Source: Cephalopachus bancanus (lineage: Eukaryota > Chordata > Mammalia > Primates > Tarsiidae). Taken from it: 64,000 nt of DNA. The notes beneath the pieces were generated by a model. The model was not told the origin of the DNA. It did no database searches and saw only the letters and a program-made list of their open reading frames with translations. This document shows, in pieces, positions 43,561 to 53,879 of the stretch. Positions within the stretch are counted from its first letter, which is position 1, and each line of letters opens with the position of its first letter. The stretch lies in the NCBI GenBank assembly GCA_027257055.1, contig JAPVLO010000968.1:434001-498000 (forward strand), given 5' to 3'. Both the position numbers and the translations under genes were made by a program.

Positions 43561-44068
43561 GGCTCACACTACACTGCTCGGTCTTGATCCGTGGATAGAC
43601 TCTGACCTCTGAGATAGCTCTACATGCTCCTGCAAACCACGCTCAAGTCCTCCCCATCCTGGTAGATGGCACGACTGCTTGGAGCTGACGCTTCTATCTA
43701 CGTGGGCGGAAACCACCAGCCTAACTCCCAAGCTCCATCTGTGTCCCTGGATTCCATGCCTGTGCTGGAAATGTGTCTGCTCAAACAACGGGCATCCCTG
43801 TCCCCAGCCCTCACAGACTGAAGTCTCATGCTTGGAGCCTCTTAGACCTGCACAGTGAGTCCAAGGACCTAGGAAGTTATCGTCATTGTGCTTTTCAGCA
43901 AATGTAATGAAACTCCAGTCAAATGGTGGCCGGTGCTTTCCTCCAGGACGCTCTTCAAAGGATTTTTCATTGTCACCTTTGGAAATGCAGCTCTATTTTT
44001 ACCCTCTTGGGCAGCAGATACCTCCTTGGATCTCACCTAGAGTTATCGGGTTTATTTTGGCCCGCTTT

Positions 44069-44111
44069 GGGCATGTGCACCCCAGCTACCTATCTCACTG
44101 CTGAGTTTCCT
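44069..44111 (+). repeat. 43-bp dispersed repeat, copy 2
   Basis: The partner of 43,080-43,122, 989 bp away in the same orientation, with two base differences (GCTAC for TCTAC, GTTTC for GCTTC). Confidence 0.85.
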
Positions 44112-44349
44112 CTAGGCATCTGTGTGTGTCTGGGGAGAATAGGAAATAGCAGATGAGTGAAGGCTGAGTCTGTAGTTAAAAATGAGAGAAAAACAAGAAT
44201 ATTATGAAGGTCACTTCACTACAAAAAGGAATGCTGCTGATATTCACTTCGTTTTCATCCTGTTTACAAGTACAGTTGAAGAGCTCAGCTTTCTTCCCTT
44301 TACCAAACTTATAAAATAACACATCTTCCTTTCGCTTACTTTTCTAGAG

Positions 44350-44830
44350 TTGTATATTGGCTTCCTATTACTGTCTTAACAAATGGCTACAAACTAAGAG
44401 GCTTAAAATAACACACATTCATTCTTCTAACTTTTTGGAGGCCACAAGTCCAAAATCAGCTTTGCTGAGCTTTAGTCAAGGGTCCCTGTGAGGCTCTGAG
44501 GAGAATCTGCCCCCTTGCCGTTTGCGGCTTCCAGTGGCCACTGGTGCTCCTTGGCTTGCAGCCCTTCCTCCATCTTTGAAGTACATCATTCCAATATCTG
44601 CTTTTACCAATACATCGTTTCCCCTCTAATTCCGACTTCTTCTGGGTCTCTCTTATGGGACTTTGGCAATTGCATCAGGGCCACCTAGATCATCTAGAAA
44701 AATCTCTCCCCTCTCAAGATTCTTAATCACATCAGCAAAGTCCCTTTTGTCATGTAGGGCAATATTTACAGGTCCTGGGATTAGGATGTGGGCTTCTTTT
44801 AAGAACCCATTATGCAGCCTACCATGAATT
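44350..44830 (-). mobile_element. MLT1-like LTR
   Basis: The plus strand reads as the complement of a MaLR LTR: TTGGCTTCCTATTACTGTC, TTAAAATAACACACATTC, GGAGGCCACAAGTCC, GGAGAATCTGCCCCCTTGCC, then ATCACATCAGCAAAGTCCC and GGTCCTGGGATTAGGATGTGG. Solo LTR, subfamily not resolved. Confidence 0.65.
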
Positions 44831-45190
44831 AACATGTCCAGATGGGAAGAGGTTCCTTTCTGGCGGGATATCTCTTGCTAATTCTATCTTGTCAGGGGTA
44901 TTATTCTCTTATTCTTCAGAAAATTATATTCCTGCAAAAATAATGCCTAGTCAGCATTTAAAAGTTTAAAAAATAGAGATAATTAAGAAGACAAACAAAA
45001 ACACTCTTAATGCCACCACCTGCAGGCCATTTCCCTATGTGGGGGATACTGTGTAAGTAACCAATGCTCCATGAACATTTTCAGAAGTTATAATTTTCTT
45101 AAATGACATCTCACTCTTTAGATGCTGTAAAGACTATCTCATCGCACGGCTTTGTTGAGAAATGATGGATGGGCAGTTAGAAATAGAAAA

Positions 45191-45520
<330 letters not shown>

Positions 45521-45734
45521 GAGGAAATCAAAGTCTTATAATTAATAAGAACTAGGTTAGAAATCTCAACCCCCAGTTCCCAGCTTAGTGTTTATTGTCT
45601 TCTCACTCTGTTTTTTGTTTTTTGAGGGGAGTTATTCATTGCTAATGAATTAATTAGTCAATCATGTATTCAGTAAAAAATATAAATCATTTCTCTTAAA
45701 AAATATTTCTTTAAAAAACTGTAAAGCATTTCTG

Positions 45735-46060
45735 CAGATAATTGTGCTCAGTTTTGGGATTAAGATGAATACCATAGCCTCTGTAATCAAAGAGATCCAA
45801 GTCCAATGACAAACAGGCATGTAAACAAAAGGTTAGACCATGATGTGACAAAAGCGACAGTGGAAGACCATGTAAGCCACAGAAATAGCCCCGAGAGGGA
45901 AAAACTGCTCTTCCTCGGAGTCCAAGTAGGTGTCTCGAAGGCTAGAGCCTTGAGCCGGACATTCTTCAGTGCAGGAGGCATTCCCAGAAGTGAGATAACA
46001 TCTGCAAAAGCATAGAGGAATGAAAATAACTTGACTAGAGTAGACGATGAGAAGTTTGGT
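45735..46060 (+). mobile_element. Ancient dispersed repeat, unnamed
   Basis: AAATCAAAGAGATCCAAGTCC-like wording, ACAAACAGGCATGTAAACAAAAG and CAGTGCAGGAGGCATTCCC to CATCTGCAAAAGCATAGAGG resemble the repeat also seen at 33,590. Diverged. Confidence 0.4.
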
Positions 46061-46929
46061 ATTTCTGGAATATAGCTCTTGAAGGCTGGAGATGAGGTTT
46101 TGGGGATAGTGAAAAAGATTGAGATTCTTCTAGTTTTGTTTTGTTTTATAATTACCCTGCAGTCCTATTTCCCACTTTCTGGCTCTTGGAGAACCTTCCC
46201 CCCGCTCCTTGAGGCTCTCATGGCATTGCTAGTAATAATTTCCTATGTCCCTTCGCCAGAGTGACTGGTTCAAGAGGCACATACGGTAGGGGCAGGGCCA
46301 CTCGACGGCTCCTCTGAGATCGAGACCTGTTCACTTTTTCTTTTCTCTGCAGCGGATGAGCTGGGAGGAGGTGGTCTGCAGCCCCTGGCTGGATCCTTGC
46401 CCCCAGAGAGAACCTATCTATCTGTGAGATAAAGCCCAGGAGAACTGTGAGATGAAGAGAACGTCATATGAGCCAAAACTTCTTTTGCTTGTGTGCAATT
46501 AATTCCATTGATTGCAGACCAATCATGAAGGTTGGTTGGACTCAGAATCAGGGTTTTACTCAACAGATGAGGAACAGTCACCGAAGCGTTAAAAGAGGAA
46601 CATGAAAGGGTTTAATACCAAACGCCTTCAATATTCCTAGTGAGTAAGAAGGCGAGGAATGTGCTGAGAGCGAGGGATCAAGGTTGGTTAGAAAGTCTCC
46701 TGCTCGAACAGTCACTAGAACATAGAAGGCAGAGCTGTCCTGTGATGCTGATCCCTGCTGAACAGCCACGCAGGATTCAAGTCACGGGCAGATTTTTTGT
46801 GATGAAAGGACTAAGGTAGCCCGTTTCAATTGGGGTTTGAGGTGACAATCCTAAATCTACTGCTGGCATAAGAAGAAGTTGCATTCTAGGAAACGTTCTC
46901 ATTTTCAAGGCATTTTTAGTTTTCACCAC

Positions 46930-47110
46930 CTCATAGTAGCAAAGCATTGTGCTTAAAAAGCTTTAGTTTTGAACCCAAATTGGACCGGGGCTCAGATGAT
47001 GTTTCTGTTGCAAACACGCTATGTGATCCAGGGCAAGTTGCTTAGTTCTCCTCAACCTCGGTGTCCTAATTTGTAAAAGAGTATTAGTAATAACACCTGC
47101 CTTCATTGAT
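46930..47110 (+). mobile_element. MIR fossil
   Basis: TTAGTTTTGAACCCAAATTGG, ACGCTATGTGATCCAGGGC, AAGTTGCTTAGTTCTCCTC, CGGTGTCCTAATTTGTAAAAG and AGTAATAACACCTGCCTTC follow the plus-strand MIR order. Confidence 0.82.
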
Positions 47111-47330
47111 GAGGCTGCTTTTGGTTGCACAGAACTGAAAAATCCAGATGGTTTGAGCAATAAGTCCAAAAGCAGTTGTGGCTTCAGGCAATGCTGGATC
47201 TAGCATCTTAAATCTGAGCTTTTCCATTCTTTGTTTCTAGGCTCTGCTTCCTCAGCTCTGGCTCTCATCTTGGAAGTATATCCTCTTATGTGTCCAAAAT
47301 GTCTGTTGGCACACCATGGGGAGGCACGCT
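47110..47330. mobile_element. Ancient repeat fragment, unnamed
   Basis: GTTGCACAGAACTGAAAAATCC, GCTTCAGGCAATGCTGGATC and GGCTCTGCTTCCTCAGC resemble a common mammalian repeat. I cannot give a family. Confidence 0.4.
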
Positions 47331-47824
47331 CCGTGTTCAAGCTCTGCAGGGAAGAAGGAGACTGTCAGCATTCTTGAGAAATTCCCGAGGCTTCTGACTG
47401 CAGTGCTGAGTGCCTCTGTGCCGCGTCACAGGACCGTCACTGCGGTGAGGGACAGAGGGTGCATGCGAACTTGGCAAACCGAGGTCCAGCCCTGGGGCAG
47501 GGGTTGACGTCAGTGGCGCAAAACCACACGGGAAAAAATGGCGATGGGGGCGGCATTCATGGGTAGTGTGGAGCACGCCATCAGGAGAGGGGGAGGCACT
47601 CTGCTGGGCAGCTGCTGTGACCGATTGTCTTCTCATGGGATGTTGGCTGTAAGACGTCTGCCCCCTGCCTGGCATGTGGGAAACGCTGATAGACATTAGC
47701 TTAGTGCTTCAGTTACCATTTTTCTACCTCTCAAGTATGTCTATATATCTCCACGAGTGATATGTGTAAAAAATAGAGAATACAGAGAAAACAGGCACCT
47801 TTTATTGACAGCATTCCTCCTGCG

Positions 47825-47960
47825 GGCAGAAGATGGGCTCAGGGCAGCCTCTTTGCCGACAGGAAACTAAGACCCTCAGCAGCATGAAGACTTGCCTGAG
47901 TTCATGCTGTGGCAGAACAGGAATCAGGCCCAGGCCCAGTCCCAGCCCCAGCCCTGCTAG
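47825..47960 (-). mobile_element. MIR-like fragment with CCCAGC-rich end
   Basis: GACAGGAAACTAAGACCCTC, ACTTGCCTGAGTTCATGC and GGCAGAACAGGAATCAGGCC are minus-strand MIR text. It passes into a CCCAGG/CCCAGC low-complexity run at 47,928-47,957. Confidence 0.6.
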
Positions 47961-48594
47961 ATTGCCCTGCTGTCCTTGCTTTCCCAGGTACCTCCATGGA
48001 GCGGACTTGACAGCCAACCTGACAATGATGCATGTCCCTGGGAATCTCCAGCACAGGGACTTTGGAGCCACTGTGAACAGACAGGCTGAGGGCAGCGGCT
48101 ACATCTGGAACCTTCCAGGAAGTGCAGTCTGCTGCACTGTCCCTGCCTGCACGCTTTTGGCTGTCACAGTCCGCCTCAAAACTGTCATGATACGAGCAAG
48201 TGCCCATTAGGAAGGCCACGTTCAGCTGTTCTGGTCCACGCCCACTTTATAGCAAATCCCTCCCACTTCCTCCGAATGTTTCCATTAGGGAGGGAAGGGT
48301 CCTCCCTGTGACATTGCTCCCTGATGCCAGCTGGACAAAACTCCGCCCCCCAGAGTTATGATAGAAAGGTGAAATCAGTTATTGCTGGCAACGGTAACAA
48401 TGGTGTCTGGAACACTGCCTAGTTTATTGCTCAGCACCTGGTGATAGTGGATAGGTTCTTTTTGAGAGACTGGCTGGTCGTGTAGGCCACCAAAGTGAAA
48501 AATAGCAGCAGGTACAGCGAGAGACACAGAAAGGAGAGAGCAAGGCGGGGTGAGAAAGCACCCATGGAGCACAGGGAACTCATTCATTACCAAC

Positions 48595-48800
48595 AGCAGT
48601 TGCTACCCTTTCTTAAGTGACAGGCACTGGGATTCAGGTTTCAAACACATTTTCTCTAACCTTTACAACAATGGTGCCAAAATATTGTTATTTCTGTTCC
48701 AGAGATCAGAAACCCAGGGCTCAGAGAAGCCAAGCCGCTCGCCCAAAGTCACACATCCAGGAAACGGAGAAGCCAAATCCCCACACAATTCCTTCTGACG
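48595..48800 (-). mobile_element. MIR fossil
   Basis: AGTGACAGGCACTGGGATTC, TCTAACCTTTACAACAATGG, GAGATCAGAAACCCAGGGC and CGCCCAAAGTCACACATCC give a clear minus-strand MIR order. Confidence 0.82.
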
Positions 48801-48959
48801 CTAAGCTCTTCACGCGTGAGGCGGCTTCTCATTGATCACACTCAGCGGATGTCTTCTGGGTCTCTCTCATGAAAGGGCTCCACACATGCGAGCACTAGCG
48901 GGCCGAAATCCTGGTTTGGACTAGTTTTGAGCAATGGAGGGCTGCTGTAACAGGAGTTT

Positions 48960-49250
48960 GGGGACACCGAGGGGAGGGCACGTGTGCACACCTGTGGGTG
49001 AGTATTAATTGTGTCTCTCACGATGCAGCCTGTATCTGTAATAATGCTGCATTAATCGTGGCCCTTCGTCTCTGCCGGCAGCCCACTGTAATCCTGAGGC
49101 AATAGGCTAGAAGATGACTAACGAGAGTAATTTCTTGATGGATGGGGCTGTCCTCCCAGGATGTAAAAGGGCCTTGTTAAAATGACAGAGTCCCATTTAT
49201 GCAATGTATCACCAATGTCTAGGCAGAAAAAGCTAAGAAGGAAGCGTCCA
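48960..49250. other. Candidate conserved non-coding stretch
   Basis: A repeat-free region with dense homeodomain-type cores, for example TAATAATGCTGCATTAATCG at about 49,040, CTAACGAGAGTAATTTC and a CATTTATGCAATG motif near 49,193. No frame, splice site or repeat explains it. Conservation is only suspected from the motif density. Confidence 0.3.
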
Positions 49251-50199
49251 AGGTCCCTAGAGGATGGCCACTAGAGCGGTCTCTCTTCAGTCCTTCTTAC
49301 TCAGGGCTGAGCCAGCAAAACCCATGTCCTCAGCTGCTTAGCCCCGTGCCCCACGTGGCTCCAGCCGTTGTCTGAAATGCCTCACCTGCCCTGCCTCTTG
49401 CTCTTGTCTTTGCTCACAGATGCCTCCGTCCCTCCTACATCGCCATTTAGCAATGACGCTCCTGGCATGTGGCTAGCACTGCGTCTCTCTCTCCTCACGG
49501 CCAATAGCTGCGCTCAGCCTGGGGCCCATTAGGGAAGTGGAGGGTAGCCATGTGCATGGAAGTGTAGCCCTCCTTTGGAATTCATTTGAGGCACGGATCA
49601 AGACTCGGTGTCTTAGACTTTTTCCTCTCTTCATGGGGCATCATGTCCGAATTGTCGTCCTTAACAATTGGTTTCTTTGACTTTGAACAACATCACTATT
49701 TGAAGGACCTCACAACACTTAAGCAATCCTGAGTGAACTTACACCTAAGAGACCCGGCCATAATGCTTTTGAGAACTCCCTATACACACAACTTTTGTGG
49801 AATTGCATTTAGATTAGAAGTCTGGAACTGGGAAGAGGCACACCAAAACCATCAGGAGAGGAAACAGAAGAGAAAGACACAATAGACAAATATCATTTCT
49901 TAGTTTTGCAGAGAGCTTTTTTTTTCCTGTTAATGATTAGAGGAAAGTTCCAGAAGGGGCTAAGAGTCCTGTAATATAGACTCTGAGGAACCATATGGGA
50001 AAAAGTCCTTTTTATCAGGAAAGGGAAGTCCTTTTTCACAAAAGAGTGTTACAGTGTTCCATCCCTGTCAGAACTGCATCTGGAAAATGCAAGCCATAGC
50101 ATATACATGGTCCTCCATCCATCTGAGCAGGGCCCAGAGCTGGGCACCCACACAGGCTGGACTGATGACAGCTCGGTGCAACAGAAGGGATATCATCTC

Positions 50200-50600
50200 T
50201 CTTTTTAATTTTAATATTTTTTATTATAAAAATATGGGGTAAAATTCAAGGTTAGGTATACACATGTTGATTATGCAGCTACCCTTGTGGATGAGGTGTG
50301 CCCCTCCCTCCCCTAGCAGTTTCCCTCAACTGCCAATCCACCCTCCTCCCATGGCAGTTTCCCACTACTGCCAATCCCTTTCTTATAGTATTATGATAAT
50401 TGTTCAAGGTTCGCTTATGAGTGAGACCATATGGTACTCTGTTCTTTGCTTCTGTGATAGACCACTTAGTATGATCAACTGCAAATCCATTCAAGTTGCT
50501 GCAAACTTCATATGTTTGTCTTTCTTTATGGCTGCATAATATTCGATTGTGCATATGTACCACATTTTTTTTTTATCCCGACAGCATCTTTTTTATGGAG
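50200..50600 (-). mobile_element. Young L1 3' end, minus strand
   Basis: A T/A-rich tail, then GGTTAGGTATACACATGTTG, CTCCCTCCCCTAGCAGTTTCC and ORF2-end text (AGTATGATCAACTGCAAATCC). It stops near 50,580 after the ORF2-end block GGCTGCATAATATTCGATTG. Related in 3'UTR to the L1s at 10,296, 29,277 and 35,688. Confidence 0.92.
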
Positions 50601-50679
50601 TGCATGAGGATAAAACAAGCAAAGAATGAGACATGTTGCTCTAGAAGGGTGTGTTGTGATCTCACCAGCCAGATGATCC

Positions 50680-50770
50680 TTGACTCTGGTTTGAATTTCC
50701 TTGATCTTTGTCTTAGAAATGCCTGCCACAGAGTAGGAGTTCAGCAAAGCTTTTCTGAATGCACTGAACA
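50680..50770 (+). mobile_element. L2-like 3' end
   Basis: CTTAGAAATGCCTGCCACAG, AGTAGGAGTTCAGCAAAGC and TTTTCTGAATGCACTGAAC resemble the L2 3' terminal pattern. Confidence 0.5.
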
Positions 50771-51084
50771 CATGGCAGGATGGGACAAAAATAGGGAGTG
50801 GAGTATCATTTAGGATTCTAGGGTCATGATATGAGTGCAGCGTCTATATTTTCTGGACAGCTATCAATCAAAAAACTAGACTCAAGTGTACACATGCAGG
50901 TCTGTGACTTGGGCATGTTGTGTGATGGTGAGGTTTGGGCTTCTATGAGGCCTGTCATCCAAATGGCAGTCCCAGTACCCAATGCACAGTTCTTCAAACC
51001 TCGCCCCCTCCTCCTCCCTCTAGGAGTCCCCAGTGTTTGTTGATTCTGTATTTATGTCTGTGTGCTCCGTATCCACTTGAGTAT

Positions 51085-51240
51085 TATTTTTCCAGTGAGA
51101 AACGATCCTGGCAGTTTAATAGGCAGTGCATTGGATCTGTGTTGCTTTGGGCAGGACGGACATCTTAATGACATCGGTTCCTCCAATTCAAGAACATAGA
51201 ATGTTTCTCCATATGTCCATTATCATGAGGGCATTCCATT
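51085..51240 (-). mobile_element. L1 ORF2 fragment
   Basis: GATCCTGGCAGTTTAATAGG, TGCATTGGATCTGTGTTGC, GGACGGACATCTTAATGAC and CAAGAACATAGAATGTTTC correspond to the ORF2 block also present at 30,840-30,910. Short and diverged. Confidence 0.8.
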
Positions 51241-51259
51241 CATTCTTTTGTTGGTTCAT

Positions 51260-51345
51260 ATAGCCATCTATATATCCAGGCTTCCATGTATCTATCTCTG
51301 CATCCATCCACCCACTCATCCATGCATCTATCCATCCAATGTTTA
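51260..51345 (+). repeat. ATCC/ATCT-rich low-complexity repeat
   Basis: Degenerate ATCC, ATCT and CATC units such as GCATCCATCCACCCACTCATC. Confidence 0.85.
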
Positions 51346-51449
51346 CAGATAACTTAAATCTACTCTTTACCAGGCTGTTTTTGGAAGCTGCATCTAAAGA
51401 TTTTTCTAAACTTCTTAGGCCCGATTAAGATGCTTTGCTGCTGGGTGGA

Positions 51450-51700
51450 CAGTATGTGTGTGGAATCCACCCACCCTTTCAATGCACAACACTTGAATAC
51501 TCACAGTATGCCCAGCGCTGCACCCAGTGATGAGGATGCCACGGTAAGCAAAGCTAGACGTGTCCCTGCCCATAGGCAGCCTATTGCCTGATGAGATAAT
51601 TGAATAATGATGCAAACATAAAACTGTAGTTGTGACCAATGCCATGAAGTAGAAGTGCATGGGCCTCTGAGAGGGGAAAGTGGAGAAATTGACCTAGGCT
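51450..51700 (+). mobile_element. Ancient dispersed repeat, unnamed
   Basis: TATGCCCAGCGCTGCACCCAG, GTCCCTGCCCATAGGCAGCC and GTGACCAATGCCATGAAGTAG resemble the repeat at 33,590. Confidence 0.4.
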
Positions 51701-51774
51701 GGAGGATGAGAGGTGACTCTGAGAAAGAGAAAAAGGAACTGAGATATGAATGAGGGAAGCAAAGGGTATGGCCC

Positions 51775-52507
51775 CTGGAAGAGGGGGTGGCATGTGCCAG
51801 AGCAGAGGGGGTAGTATGTGCCAGGGTAGAGGGTGCAGCATGTGCCCAGGGTAAAGGGGGTAGCTTGTGCCTAGGGTAGAAGGGTTGGCATTGGTCCAGG
51901 AAGAGGGAGTAGCTTGTGCCAGGGCAGAGTAGCAGCATGTACCCAGGGTAGAGGGGATCATATGTGCCAGGGCAGACGGGATAGCATGTGCCAGGGTAGT
52001 AGCATGTATCCAGGGCAGAGGGGGTAGCTTGTGCCAGGGCAGAGTAGCAGCATGTACCCAGGGTAGAGGGGTCATGTGTGCCTAGGCAGAGGGGGTAGCA
52101 TGTGGCAGGGTAGAGGGGGTTGCATTTACCCAGGACAGAGGTCCAGCCTGTGCCTGAGCAGAGGGGGTAGCAGGTTCCTGGGCAGAGTGTGTCACATGTG
52201 CCAGGGCAGAGGGTGCAGCATATGCCCAGGGCACAGGGCATAGCATGTGCCTAGGGCTGAGGGAAGAGCATGTGCCAGAACGGAGGGGGTAGCATGTACC
52301 CGGTGTGGGGGAGGGGTGGACCATGTACCCAGGACAGGGGTGGTAGCATGTGCCAGGGCAGTGTGGTGGCATGTGCCCAGGATAGAGGGGCTAACATGTA
52401 CCTAGGGCAGAGGGGTAGCATTTGCCCAAGTCAGAGGGGATGCAAGTGCCTAGGCAGAAGGGTTAGTATGTGCCGGGCAGAGTGGTAGCATGTGTTAGGG
52501 CAGAAGT
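51775..52507 (+). repeat. Minisatellite, about 30 units of 24 bp
   Basis: The unit consensus is about AGAGGGGGTAGCATGTGCC plus AGGGC. Most units are 24 bp, with 23 and 25 bp variants. A multi-unit block (TAGCTTGTGCCAGGGCAG, then AGTAGCAGCATGTACCCAGG) recurs at about 51,910 and 52,030, so higher-order duplication took place. The 24-bp period is eight codons, which keeps frames open on both strands (minus 51,501-52,241 and others). Those frames are by-products and not genes. Confidence 0.97.
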
Positions 52508-52512
52508 GCACT

Positions 52513-52946
52513 GGTTACCTGTGGCTATTTTAATAAATTCCTAGACATTTGGGGTTTGAAGCAGCGTAAATGTATCATCTTGCAGTTCTGGAGCTAAGAG
52601 TCTGCAGTGGGTCTAAGAGGGCTGCAATCAAGATTTGGCAGGACTGTGCTCCTTCTAGAAGCCTTGAGGAAGAATCCATGCCTTGCTCCCAGAGGCTGCC
52701 TGCATTCCCTGGCTCCTGGCCCCTTGCCCGGATCCCTCTAATCTTGACATCTGTTATCACTCCATGCCACGTCTCCTTCTCTGATACTGACCCCCCTGCT
52801 TCGCCTCAGGTCCGCCAGCATCATCCAGGACAATCTCTTCCTTTAATCCCATCTACACCATTCCTTTTGGCCTGCAAGGCAGCGCCTTTACAGATTTGGG
52901 GGATGATGACATGGACGTCCCTGGAGGGATTCTTCTGTCTGCCACA
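52513..52946 (-). mobile_element. MLT1-like LTR abutting the minisatellite
   Basis: The complement of a MaLR LTR: CTTGCAGTTCTGGAGCTAAG, CTCCTTCTAGAAGCCTTGAG, CCCTGGCTCCTGGCCCCTTG, CTCCTTCTCTGATACTGACC, and GATGATGACATGGACGTCCC to TTCTGTCTGCCACA. Its 5' neighbour is the minisatellite. A 310-codon plus-strand frame starts inside it. Confidence 0.7.
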
Positions 52947-53776
52947 AGGAGGTGTGCTGTGTAGAGTAACAGCGAGGCCACAAGCCTGGAACCAGGGAAA
53001 GCCATGTGGAGTGCACGCCGCAAGGCGAGTAGGCATTTGCCAGGTTTGCAGCGGTCTGTCCTTCTTGCGTTTGGGGGATTTCCAACACCGTGAGCTCCAC
53101 CTTCCTCAGTTAGACACCAAATACCCTTTTGTCCAGCTTCCCTGGCAGCCAGGACACAGTCATGTTCTGGGCTCCAACAGCTGGATGCAGGGTGAGGCCA
53201 GGCGCCATGCAGGGGGCATTCTCAGAAGCGTGTGGTGGTCATGGCATCGCTCGGGGAGCAACAGTGGTAGAGTTTCTGTGCTCAGTGCTTGGCAAGAGAG
53301 GGGTGAACTGGGGAGCTCCCGTGAAGGGACACGCCAGGGAGGTCTTCGCAGGAGGAATCTGTGGAGAGCACAGCCATCATCTCTGACTGTGGGGCCTCTG
53401 CGTTCTGTGTCTCTTCCACATCTCTTTGAGCTACTGGATATTCTCCGGTGTGTTGATTGTCTGCCTCGTCCAGTGAGAATGGGCTCCATCATGGGCAGCT
53501 AAAATTCTTTATTGCCACAAGAAGTCAGACTTTTGGAGGCCCTGAAAACGCTGCTAAAGACTGATCTTTAAGAAGAACAGGAAGCCATGTAAGTGTTTTT
53601 GATGAGGAGCTTTGGGGGAGAGCGACACGTATATTCAGACCTACTCAAAATATCTCACAGGTAGGGCGAGGCCATGTTATCCGCACCACATTGGCTGGTT
53701 GTGATTGGTGGGTGTATTTGCCTTGACAGAAAAGAACAGATGAAGTCTGAGCACGAAGAAATCAGAGGCACAGGAG
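52947..53776. other. No gene recognised
   Basis: It holds the second part of the longest open frame in the window (52,570-53,502, plus). That frame begins inside an LTR and shows no domain that I know. Possible very old repeat wording (GCTTCCCTGGCAGCCAGG) is present. Confidence 0.4.
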
Positions 53777-53876
53777 GCAGTGGGTTTATATTGGTGTTTT
53801 CCCACATTTTGACATCATTTGACATAGCAGTGGGCTCATATCGGTGTTTTCCCACATTTTGACATCATTTGACATA
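53777..53876 (+). repeat. 50-bp tandem duplication
   Basis: Unit 1 is 53,777-53,826 and unit 2 is 53,827-53,876. Both contain GGTGTTTTCCCACATTTTG and ACATCATTTGACATA. Only three bases differ, near TTTATATT versus CTCATATC. Confidence 0.96.
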
Positions 53877-53879
53877 GCG

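Noticed and set aside
51240..51345. CRISPR-like array of ATCCATCC units
   Set aside because: Degenerate tetranucleotide repeat without unique spacers, in a mammalian genome.
51501..52241. 246-codon minus-strand frame with a repeated eight-residue pattern as a repeat protein
   Set aside because: It is the translation of a 24-bp minisatellite. The period is a multiple of three, so frames stay open on both strands.
51775..52507. CRISPR array (24-bp repeats)
   Set aside because: The units are contiguous with no unique spacers between them, and the setting is a primate genome. It is a minisatellite.
52570..53502. Longest open frame (310 codons, plus strand) as a host gene
   Set aside because: Its first roughly 125 codons lie inside an MLT1-like LTR. 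It has no recognisable domain and no promoter or splice context. GC-rich DNA with few stops explains it.
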